Assembly: GCA_015179025.1 (NCBI GenBank)
Contig: WHUX01000495.1
Span: 1-22,530, forward strand
Source: Terfezia claveryi
Lineage: Eukaryota > Ascomycota > Pezizomycetes > Pezizales > Pezizaceae
Direction: 5' to 3'
Length of the DNA stretch: 22,530 bases
A program made the translations under genes and the position numbers. Below, piece after piece: positions 8,397 through 16,985 of this stretch. A model generated the notes under the pieces. That model was given only the letters and a program-made list of their open reading frames with translations, made no database searches and was not told the DNA's origin. The number at the start of each line of letters is the position of its first letter. The first letter of the stretch is position 1.

Positions 8397-9508
8397 TGTT
8401 ATAGGATAACACACACGTAGGAATGCTACGTGTGTGACCAGGGGGAGGCTGAGACGGGAGGTAAGGGCAAGAGGCAAGAGGGGCAGAGGGCAGGGGACAC
8501 GAGACACGCGGAAGCAGTTACCGCGTGTGTCAAGGGAGGCAGTGTTACGAACCCTCTCGAATCACGATCCTGACCCTGATCGATATCACCGGCAACCCAC
8601 GCACTTGCCAAAGTATATCATGTGACTATGTTCTCGACCCTGCCTCTCCTGGCTAGCTGACATCCGACCGCATCCCGGAAGTCCTAGTCACTTGCTTATG
8701 GATTTGACACTTGAGAGTCGAACCAAAACTGGCACGACTCTCAAACTAGGAAATACCCTGGAAAACCTTGAACCTTATTTTGACCCGAACCTTATTTGAG
8801 AGTCGAACCAAAACTGGCACGACTCTCAGATTTAGGAAATACCCCGGAAACCCTCGAACCCTATTTTGACCTAGACCTTATTTGAGAGTCGAACCAAAAT
8901 TGGCATGACTCTCAGATTGGGAACAACCTGCTCTCGCTCAAAACTCTTTCTTTAGCTTATCAGAAATTTCACCTTCGCTTATATACAATTCTTCAGGTCT
9001 TCTGTTCGTACTAGCGTTATCCGTTATTGCCAGACGCCTCGTTCTTGACAATCTCACAGGATCCATGTATCCGTGAGCTGGCTTGCGTGTTCATCTTCCG
9101 TTATGCTTTGTCTAGACCGTTGTGTTAGCCAAAAAGGTGTTGTTCGAGATGGAGACAGGATCTCTATAAAAGAAGCCTGTTCTTGCCATCTGTATTCTGT
9201 TTCTTTCTTCCCCACGCAACAACTTGTCTTCCTTCCTGTACCTAGTTGTTATACGAATATATCTATACCACTGTTCTTGAGTGTAGCTCAAACTACCTCG
9301 CCTTCTCAACCTTGATCTCGATACTTCGCTCGACTTTGGTTTCGCCCGAAGTCCCTAGGCACCTGATCACACACGTAGAGCTCCCTACGTGTGTGATACC
9401 TCGACACTCGCGTCCATCACCTGCGATCGCAGGTGATACCCCGAACCAGAATAAGTCATTGTTTACCGCGTCGACGTGGGAATTACCTTCCAACCTCCAT
9501 CCATAACA
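8397..9508 (+). repeat. Element 1 3' LTR
   Basis: 1,112 bp, TGTTATAGG ... CATAACA, partner of 800-1910. The tandem hairpin repeats start at 8711, 8796 and 8882; the TATA box is at 9165-9171; the 22-bp palindrome is at 9416-9437. Most differences from the 5' LTR are C/T or G/A changes at CG dinucleotides. Confidence 0.95.
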
Positions 9509-9513
9509 CATAT
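9509..9513. repeat. Target-site duplication of element 1, right copy
   Basis: CATAT immediately after the terminal CA of the 3' LTR, identical to 795-799. Confidence 0.93.
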
Positions 9514-10926
9514 CAATCTTTATTCCTTTTAAAGCATTCGTTGCTTTATGGTTACCTGTTGTAACCATTTCTGTTGTAGATTCCCATTGCTGGTGTTCGA
9601 CTGATTTTCCTCATTTGGGTTTTCTTTTAAGAGTTTGACTTGCAACTGATAATGCCTTGTCAGAGTCTGAGCTATCATCTTTCCTATCATCGGGGTCTCA
9701 TCCTCCTCCTTATGTTTTCTGCTTCTGTTGGTCTAGTCCTGTATCTAGATCATCATCGTCTCTATATCTTCTAGTAGTTGGTCATTATTGTCTGGTTCTT
9801 TGGCTGACCCAGTCCTCCTTTCTGATGTCTCAGATACTCAACCTTTGCCTTTTGATTCATCTTTCGGTGTTCTCAGGAACACTACTGTAAGTTCTTTGCT
9901 AGGATTGAAAAAATCCTCCGAGGTATGTGCTGATTCTTCTAGATAAGTGCCACTTATCATGAATACCATTATTTCTTCCCAGTTATTTATTACCCAATTC
10001 TGTTTCCTTAAAAGTGGAATGACAGGTTTCTTTAATTCCTTACTCAAAAATGCGTTCATTTCTAAATTCTCTTCTTTAAATGGATAAAGTGTTAGCCATA
10101 AATAGTGTTTTACTATGGCTTTTATTTAGAGTCATATATCATTAGGATGATACTGTTGGGCATGTCCCATTGAGCGAGTATATTTCAAAATCTCCTCAAT
10201 TGTTAGAAGATGTCTATTCCAAAATTCTTCTGGTATGAGAGGTAAAGCTATACTAAAATATAGTTTAGTTTCTGCTCCACCTGGTTCTCCTATTTCTATA
10301 TCCATAGGCATATTTATTTCCCCTTCTGTATTAGGAACTATAAATCTGGTCTTTCTGAGAGTTTCTTCTACTAATTTCTTAATATCTTCAAGTAACACAG
10401 TTAACCGTCTCGACCTCTTAGTCTTCTTACTAAGTTTAGACGCCATTATATCTGATTTCGTCATCTGTCTGCAACCAAATGCAGCTGGTTATGCAATACA
10501 ATTGTCGAGTTACTTTTCTTCTTTGGCACCTTATTGTGCTGATAGTGTGGTAGCTGATGATCCTTATGATCTGCATTCGACTGACAGTTCTGTTGGCTCG
10601 GTAGCTCACGCAGCTAGTGAGGCTGGATGTCAGGATCCTGATGTTTCTTATGGTCCTGGTTTTTCTTCGTCTACTGGTCTAGAATCTAGTTCTAGTTCTT
10701 CTGGCAAGAGTGTCACGTTTTTTGATTGATGTATTGAGGTAGACGTTGGGGGCGCAGAGGTATTGGTAGAGATGTCTGGGCCTAAGGAAGGTTCTGATGG
10801 AGGTAATTCTTTTTTGGAGGAAATGGCTGCAGTGGAGGCAGCGAGATTTGAGCCTTGGGATTGTAATACTTGGTTGTTTAGACCAATTATTCCTGAGACC
10901 TGGGGGGCCAGTTTTTCAAAGGTGTA
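9514..10926 (-). pseudogene. gag-like pseudogene of the older LTR retrotransposon, N-terminal part
   Basis: A single minus-strand frame can be followed from 10926 to 9531 without an indel, although it contains about a dozen stops. It is open for 92 codons at 10926-10651 (Ser/Thr/Pro-rich), has seven stops in 10650-10465, then an open block with the basic stretch SKLSKKTKRSRR and PNTEGEINMPMDIEIG (10464-10132), then NAFLSKELKKPVIPLL ... NNWEEIMVF (10059-9838), then a Gln/Asn-rich tail. One frameshift near 9530-9545 leads into the frame that crosses the element 1 insertion point and continues at 799-1. Nearly all stops can be derived from CAA, CAG or CGA by C-to-T change, as RIP or methyl-C deamination would give. 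A weaker minus-strand frame extends to about 11005. Gag identity is inferred from the downstream part and the adjacent candidate LTR. Confidence 0.65.
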
Positions 10927-11030
10927 CTAGATTTACAGGTATAGATGTAATAGTGGTTACCAGAAGTGTAAGATGAGTTGTCGATCTTTTTGGGAAAAGT
11001 GTTGTGAACGAGGGTGGGATTGTTTAATGT

Positions 11031-11039
11031 AGGATACCA
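11031..11039 (-). promoter_or_regulatory. Possible tRNA-type primer-binding site of the older element
   Basis: On the minus strand TGGTATCCT follows five bases after the candidate LTR end. TGGTATC is the usual start of sites complementary to an initiator-Met tRNA 3' end. Seven bases is a short match, so this is tentative. Confidence 0.35.
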
Positions 11040-11571
11040 CTGCCTGTTAGAGCTCTGCTTAGCTTACTTCTAAGTCTTTTATTGATGTACTGTGGTTGAG
11101 AGTCTGATGTCTTATTTATTGGATTTTTGATAGCTAGCTAGTTGAATAACGATATCGATTTTATATATGCACTTGTATGTTGAATTGTATACACTTGCGT
11201 GAGTATAATGAAGGTATCCAAAGGTTGATCAGGCCTTGGATTTAAGAGTAAAAATTAGGTAAGTAAGTTAAAAAAAATGTAATGAATGGTACTAGACAGT
11301 ATTTATTCGGTACCATTTATACAATCTATATCCGTAGGCACGGACGTTTATGTATTTCAGTTTTGCTGAGGTAAGACCTTAGAAGGGTAGGGAGATTACT
11401 ATGTGGGACATTCCCGGAGGGAACAGTAATTAACTGATATAATCTATCTTATATGATTTCTACTATCTAAGCTCTATAATCTTGATCTGATTGGAATATA
11501 GGCTTACTTGCTCTATGTGCTTGCTTGTTGCTTCTTGTTTTTCTATGGATTCCAGAGGGAATCCAGCGGCC

Positions 11572-11579
11572 TATTTATA
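11572..11579 (-). promoter_or_regulatory. TATA box of the candidate older LTR
   Basis: TATAAATA on the minus strand, followed eight bases later by a 7-bp hairpin (GGATTCC arms). It would direct transcription leftwards through the old gag. Confidence 0.5.
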
Positions 11580-11658
11580 CTCCTCTAAGATCTGATGACT
11601 AAGGAAATAAGTAAAATAAAGGGTAGCATACCAGAAGGTGGTGCGCTGTACAAAAGGA

Positions 11659-11760
11659 GTCATGTGGCTATAGTAATGAGTCACACGCCTTAAACAATGG
11701 TCATGTGGCTATAGTACTGAGTCACACACCATAAACAGAGGTCACGCGGCCATAATGAGG
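11659..11760. repeat. Three 41-bp tandem repeats
   Basis: Units begin at 11659, 11700 and 11741 with GTCAYGYGGCYATA. The first two share GAGTCACAC and TAAACA; the third is partial and slightly diverged. They lie just upstream (minus strand) of the TATA box of the candidate LTR. Confidence 0.75.
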
Positions 11761-11884
11761 GTGTCTTCATATAGCAAGTGCCATGGAACTTCCCATGGCA
11801 AATTCCGCATACTGTGGATGCTTATGAAGTAATAGGAGGTGGTTGAAGGCTAGTCCTTCAACCGAGAGGCTTAGTTACATAACA

Positions 11885-12479
11885 TAGTAGTAATATAGGA
11901 AATACAAAAGTATATAATCAATTATATAAGCAATGAAACGATGTTCTCTATTACAATTATTCACGAATACAATAGATATTTCCACTGCATACATATTCTA
12001 TGGCTGCAATAGTGGCTACGTACCTGGCCAATATTAGAGTGTTGTAGATGCAAGCTGGTAGTGGGTGTATATTGTAGGAGAGAGTGATTTGGGGCCCTGG
12101 TTCTGCAATGCCAGACGTAGAACCTATAGCATTAACAACCTCAATTGAGTAGAAGATATGATGGTAATAAGCTCTGACATCCAGACATTAAGCTTATGTC
12201 AACTACCATCTGGATAGCTTTTGAGGCCCCAATGGCGTCAGGATATAATGCGGGGCCCTAGTTGCGTCCGGATTGTAATGCAATACCTCGAGGCATCTAG
12301 ATGCACATGATGCACAGGATGCAAAATCATGTCTGGATGCATGATGGTGCATCCTAACACATATTTCTTTTTGCTGATGATAATAGATTGAATATGCCAG
12401 CATACAAATGCTGCTATGAAGGGAGCTAGTTAAAAGATTATTCAATAGAGTTGGTAGGGCTATTAGACCTGATTGTTAA
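11885..12479. other. Non-coding stretch with short palindromes
   Basis: No supported gene. GC is near normal. It contains a perfect 12-bp palindrome GCATCTAGATGC (12293-12304), an inverted repeat GGATGCA/TGCATCC (about 12335-12354) and two similar short blocks around GCGTCNGGAT (about 12235-12280). The 80-codon minus-strand open frame at 12203-12445 is His/Cys-rich because of these ATGC-rich repeats and has no recognisable domain. Confidence 0.6.
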
Positions 12480-13012
12480 TAATAAACTGAAGGAAAGTGG
12501 AGATATAGATAAAAAAGGTAGAGATTTAGATAGTGGGAGTAGGAATTTAGAAATTAATTTCAACAGAGCAGATATGAAGTAACTGAAGATATTAGATAGG
12601 GACTAGAAATTAATATAGTAGGAAGAGGAAGAGTTTTTCTAAATCAGTTCCCAGTTTGTTCTGTTTCTGTATAGTAATTAGTTTTTTTTTCTTACTAGTC
12701 AATATTAGTTCTTTTTTTCTTATTGCTTGCTTGTTTCTTTTTGTATTTTACTCCATATGTTTTTTTCTATATGTTTCTTTTACTATCTTTTTTATTACTA
12801 AGTTATTTTTGGTTAGAACATAGTTATAATTAGGTGAAAGGGGGATGGAGACAGCATATAAGATTTTATTTGATGGTAGTTTGTAAGTATAGCCATGATG
12901 TTCAAAATATGTTTTTTAGTTATGGAAAATAGAACTCAAATATAAAAAACCTTATATTTGTACTAAAAATAAGTAATCAATTTATAACAAAGATAAATTA
13001 AATTATAAGTAT

Positions 13013-13150
13013 TAGAAAAGCAATTGTTAGGAAGAGGACTTTAAAAATATAATATATTACATTAAAAACTTTAGAAAGAGAATTTAAGAAAGGGGAACTT
13101 AGAAATGTCATGTGTTAGATTGAAAACATTAGAAAGACAATAGGGAGAAG
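13013..13150. repeat. Minisatellite, unit 58-59 bp
   Basis: AGAAAAG/AGAAAGA anchors recur at 13014, 13073 and 13131, and ACTT anchors at 13038 and 13097, giving a period of 58-59 bp over a little more than two units. The units differ mostly by transitions, so duplication preceded the AT-biased mutation. Confidence 0.5.
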
Positions 13151-13204
13151 TAAATACTAGGGAGATATTGAATAGAAGATATAAATTTAAAGAGTAGATT
13201 GTAT

Positions 13205-14160
13205 ACATATTGACTTAGGATAATTATAGCTTACTTATCCTATTTAAGAATACTTTACTATGTTAACTAAATTCAATCCTGATATATTACTAATCCCTAA
13301 TACTATTGAATATTATTCAATAATATTATAAAGTTATCTAATTATACTTTTAGTAGTATTTACTTAATAGTATCTAGTATCTATTAAAAATAATTTTTAA
13401 CTATATATAACTTCCTGAATAGAGAACCATGGATTACAAGTAGATCACCATTGGAAAGATATAAATATATATAAGATTGTAAAATCTTAGTTTATCTCAA
13501 TACCTAAATTATTTATAGAGTTATTACCAATAATGAATAAACCTCCTTATAGACCTATTAAACTATATTAAAAGTTGTATATCTCTATAAGTTTTACTTT
13601 AATCATAAAAAAGATTGCAGAAATGGAATTAGGATAAAGGGTAGATCTAAATAGAACTTTGGAATACTAAATTTAAAGAACTTTATATTTTAGCTCTACT
13701 TTTAATCTTTGTCCTAAATGTACTCTCTTATAGTATTACTAGATATACTTTAGTCTAAAGTGTACCTTCATAGCTTCATTGTTTTATTTATTTTCACCAA
13801 ATTATTTTTCTATAGTTTAGGGTAATAACAAGCAATTCAGGAAAATACTAAGACTTTAGAGTAATAGCTAATATAGATAGTAGATATATATATAATCTAT
13901 ATATTAATTTAAGTATTACTATTAAACTATTAATTAGGTTCCTATAAAACTTAAAGTGTAGCCTCTTTAAGAGTTTATAGATATTCTAAAAGGGTCTTAA
14001 CTATCTAGAATAATTATATACTACTCTAGAGTTAATATCTATTTTATATACTTATTTTAATAGATAAATAGTAAAAATATTTGTACTATGCTATGATGTA
14101 TATACTTAGAATCTATATAGATATTCTAGAGTTAGGTTCTTATATTATATAAGATAATCT
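13205..14160 (-). repeat. RIP-mutated fragment of the second LTR family
   Basis: Aligns by eye, in order and almost without gaps, with about 17480-18420 of the element 2 LTR; for example GAATAGAGAACC and GTCTAAAGTG are unchanged while the bases around them have gone from C to T or G to A. Orientation is the same as the element 2 LTR (minus). Both LTR ends are missing or unrecognisable, and no matching internal region follows, so it is a truncated or solo copy and not a partner of 16986-18446. Confidence 0.8.
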
Positions 14161-14638
14161 CTTTACTATATTAAATTTTATAAAGGTTATAATAAGGAAG
14201 ATTTTTTGATATTATTCCAAGTGAAGGATAGAATTATTATAAAGTTATATAAAAAAGTATAACAACTATATAAGATATAATATATTACCTATTGAATATA
14301 GAGATATAAGTATAAATATATATATGTTATAAGAGAAGTAGAAAAGTTAAGTATATAGGAGACAGGAAATATTCTAAGAAGGATTTAAGAATATAAAGCA
14401 ATATAATATAGTATTGGTAAAAAAAAGAAGGAAGATAGAATTAAAATAGAGAAATAGAACAAAAAATAGGAAGGAAAATAAAATAGGTTAGGTAGAAGGG
14501 TAGAGGTTTAGTAAAGATAAAGAAGGGAATATTAGAATGTAAAAAGAGATAGTAAAATAAAAGTAATAAAGGTAAAGAGAGAAAAGTTTCAAAAGTAAAA
14601 TCATTAGCAAGAAAAAGGTAGTATTAAAATGCCAGGTA

Positions 14639-14811
14639 GTGTCTCTAGAAAACAGGGTTGTCTTTTATGTCTTTTGTGTCTTTTGTATCTCCTGAGTATC
14701 TCTTGAGTATCTCCTATATATCTCTCAGTATCTCTAGAAGATACTAGGAGACATTCTGCCAATTGTAAAGATATACCTTGTCTTTGGTGGTATTACTGTC
14801 TCTAGAGACAC
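14639..14811. mobile_element. Small TA-flanked MITE
   Basis: 173 bp with terminal inverted repeats GTGTCTCTAGA at both ends (an ACAG tract follows in each after one or two unmatched bases), flanked by TA on both sides, as in Tc1/mariner-type insertions. It has no coding capacity. Inside it, GTATCTC-type units recur about every 11 bases (14687-14745). Its GC is higher than its surroundings, suggesting that it arrived after, or escaped, the AT-biased mutation. TA is common here, so the target duplication alone is weak evidence. Confidence 0.6.
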
Positions 14812-15379
14812 TAGAGACAAACTATTTTCTTTCCTAATAATAAAAGTATAGAAAAGTTAAAAGAGAAGTATAAGAGAAAGGCAGACAGATAATATTAGAG
14901 AGAAAAAAAATAAATACAAGGAGTAGTAAAGTATAAGATTAGTAAGTTCTATTAGAAGAAGTACTAGGTTATAATTAGTATTAGAATTAGTAGTTATATA
15001 AAAAAGCATCCTATACTTTAGATATACCTAATGCCGATATTATTTTTACTAATATTCTATTTAATAGTAAGATAAAAGTAGATTTTAAATTAAATTTTAT
15101 AAAGAAGTTTTTTATAATATAGTAGAAAAAAGTATATAAAGTTTGTATCTTCTAGTAATATAGTATCGGTAGTCAAGAGGGTACTAATATAAGAGAGTAT
15201 ACTACTAACATATCAACAATACCACTATAATAGACTTTAAATATTTTTACAGTAAAATTGATAGTATTGGCTATAGAAAACAATAATTACTGATTAAAAA
15301 AAAATATATGAAAAAATTAAGAGAGTAGACAGGTAAAAGAAAAGACTATTTTGTATAAGAGGGCTAATAAATTATCTAT
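14812..15379. other. AT-rich stretch without recognisable gene
   Basis: Highly AT-rich. A plus-strand stretch at about 15003-15120 is open for roughly 40 codons and looks mildly protein-like (DIPNADIIFTNILF), followed by paired TAG codons; I cannot assign it. Confidence 0.4.
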
Positions 15380-16978
15380 ACTAAGATTAACCAAAATTAC
15401 TGAAATAGGTATAAAGTAAGCCTAAGCTAGTCTCAATCTAACCTAGCTTTGTAAACTTGGCAGTTATATTGATTTTCTAGTCTTCATTCAATATATATGT
15501 TCTATAATAGCTTTTATATATATAATCTTTAAACTCTATAGTACTATATTAATAATTATTATAGTATACTTGCATTATCTATTGATATTTTTAATAAAAT
15601 CACTATAATATTACCTTTAGTATAGGCTTAAGTATATGAAGTATAGTATCCTATAGCCTTTAAAAAGAATATTCACAATTCTCATGTATATATCTCTTTG
15701 CTGCTACCTAAAAGAATTCAATAAAGTTTACCTTATAGTAAAATTTAGAATAAAAAATTACTTGATACCCTTGAGCTTCAATTACTTCTTGTAGATACCC
15801 TTTTTACTCTTGAAAGTTCTACTGATTTCATAAGCATTGTCATGTACAATAGTTTGAAAAAGCTTGAATTTGGTACTTTAGCTTACAATCAAGATATATA
15901 CTATTCTACTAAGACCCTCTTTTAAGAAGTAGGTGCTTTATACCTTTTGGCTTTCTATAGAGTACTAAATCTAGGTAATTTTTATAAAAGATTATAAGCT
16001 ATAGGTATTATTTTGAGTATATAAATCCTTCCTATATTACTAGCCACTTTCCACCTAGTCCTAAATTTATATCTATTACTACTAAGGCATCTGGAGCAAA
16101 TGTAATATAATTAAAAGTATTATTAAATAGAAATACAGCTTAATAGCTAGGATATACTCTTTTAAAAATTAGAATAGTAATATTGATAACATGCTCAAAT
16201 ATTTTCTCTTCTGTCTACTAATTGTCCTAACCATATTCAAGGAATTCAGTTGCTTGACAATGAAGAAGATCTTCTATATAGATATAAAGAGGTACTACTA
16301 GTTAACTATGTAGTATCATAAACTCTGATATTATGATTCCTTTCCCCTATCCTTTCTTTTATAATTGGTATGCATTATTTTTAATCCATATGTGCCACTT
16401 TCTATTATTTATATTAAATGTTGATTTATTATAAGTAATAAGGATCTTTTCTTTCTCTCCTAATAGTAAATATATTGGGATAATATTGTCATCTTTATTC
16501 CACTACTATAATAAAGATTGTATTTCTTTAATTTATAGCAGAAATATATTTTGTCAATAGGCAACAATATCATCTTAGTTATAATTATCCATATATACTC
16601 TCTTTTGAATATTATTTTATCAAAATCTAAGTTTATTTAGCTATTTCTAAGAAGTCTACTTTAAAATTTCTATTGAATGCTCCTAATCCTCTACTCCAAC
16701 AATAATATTCTCTTTTATTAGATACTTATTTACAGCTTTAGCTAATTTATATAAGGTTAATTTTTTACCAAAAGCTAAAATATGCTTCTATATAATTAAG
16801 AGGACTCACTTATCAGTCTACTAGCTTGAAACCTTGAGAATTTGCCTCATATTCAAAATCTAATATATTGAGAAGAAATCTAGGAATCTATCTAACTGTA
16901 TATCTAGTGTGCACCATGGGGCGAGTCAGTCTGAGTTTCTGGCCCTTATAACTCATTTAGCTATTGACTAACCTCAGT
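15380..16978 (-). mobile_element. RIP-mutated DDE DNA transposon
   Basis: A 1.6-kb unit holding the transposase pseudogene 15477-16850, with what look like inverted ends of about 60 bp: the reverse complement of 16978 inward (ACTGAGGTTAGTCAA) and 15380 inward (ACTAAGATTAACCAA) agree apart from transitions over the first 15 bases and again further in (TATAA, then a GACTGACT-like block). The right end keeps normal GC; the left end is AT-converted. A target duplication cannot be read. Element 2 is inserted seven bases beyond the right end. Confidence 0.65.
15477..16850 (-). pseudogene. DDE-superfamily transposase, RIP pseudogene
   Basis: Read on the minus strand, one frame stays in register for about 457 codons with about 40 stop codons and no frameshift. 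Recognisable pieces in order: a helix-turn-helix-like N-terminal region (KLTLYKLAKAVNKYL, then an LNKL motif), VYMDNYN, a degraded first catalytic motif (ITYNKSTF where this fungal family has T-H-D-E-S-T-F), KNNAYQL, GKGIIISEFM, EFLEYG, FAPDALVVIDINLGLGGKW, KPKGIKHLLLKRG, LQEVIEAQGYQVIFYSKF, NFIEFF and VAAKRYIHENCEYSF. I recognise these from transposases widespread in filamentous fungi. Catalytic Asp and Glu are changed to Asn and Lys, and most stops fit C-to-T or G-to-A change of Gln, Arg or Trp codons. The start ATG at 16848-16850 is uncertain. Confidence 0.85.
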
Positions 16979-16980
16979 TT

Positions 16981-16985
16981 CTGCC
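16981..16985. repeat. Presumed target-site duplication of element 2, one copy
   Basis: CTGCC directly borders the LTR end at 16986. The partner would lie beyond the right edge, so it is unverified. Confidence 0.5.

Larger units (their letters stand above)
800..9508 (+). mobile_element. Element 1: Ty3/gypsy chromovirus LTR retrotransposon, full length but disabled
   Basis: An 8,709-bp element with two LTRs, gag, pol in the order protease, reverse transcriptase, RNase H, integrase, chromodomain, a polypurine tract and a 5-bp CATAT target duplication. Without the solo LTR inserted at 3290-4749 the element would be about 7.2 kb. Domain order and the C-terminal chromodomain place it among fungal chromoviruses. 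It sits inside a minus-strand gag-like pseudogene, which it splits at the duplication. By my count the LTRs differ at about 48 of 1,111 positions, almost all transitions, so the insertion is not recent. Pol has four in-frame TGA codons and a frameshift, gag has an early TAG, and pol is physically interrupted, so this copy cannot be autonomous. Confidence 0.95.
11045..11884 (-). repeat. Candidate 5' LTR of the older minus-strand element
   Basis: An 840-bp block with TGTTA at one end and TAACA at the other. Read on the minus strand it has U3 with two perfect hairpins (arms GGTTGAAGG, 11841-11863; TGCCATGG, 11779-11800), three 41-bp tandem repeats (11659-11760), a TATA box TATAAATA (11572-11579), a GGATTCC hairpin just after it (11547-11564), and an inverted repeat AATGGTAC/GTACCATT further down (11285-11317). 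A possible primer site and the gag-like pseudogene follow in the right order. No second copy is in the window, so the ends rest on the TG/CA rule and context only. Confidence 0.5.
12480..16905. other. AT-rich, CpG-poor block (RIP-like)
   Basis: Composition changes sharply near 12480 and returns to normal at about 16905. CG dinucleotides are nearly absent, TA is very common, and no ORF of useful length exists on either strand. The two recognisable relics inside (an LTR fragment and a transposase) differ from their relatives by C-to-T and G-to-A changes with very few indels. This is the signature of repeat-induced point mutation in ascomycetes. 12640-12840 is pyrimidine-rich and about 14330-14640 purine-rich on the plus strand; I see no gene in either. 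Confidence 0.8.

Noticed and set aside
10235..10930. A plus-strand coding-like frame (Ser-rich, then a Cys/Trp-rich tail to about 11030).
   Set aside because: The minus strand over the same bases is open for 92 codons and stays in one frame with the recognised gag parts downstream; the plus frame looks coding because it is its shadow. It also has two internal stops.
12203..12445. An 80-codon minus-strand ORF rich in His, Cys and Ser.
   Set aside because: It is made of ATGC-rich short repeats, has no domain and no start context, and borders non-coding sequence.
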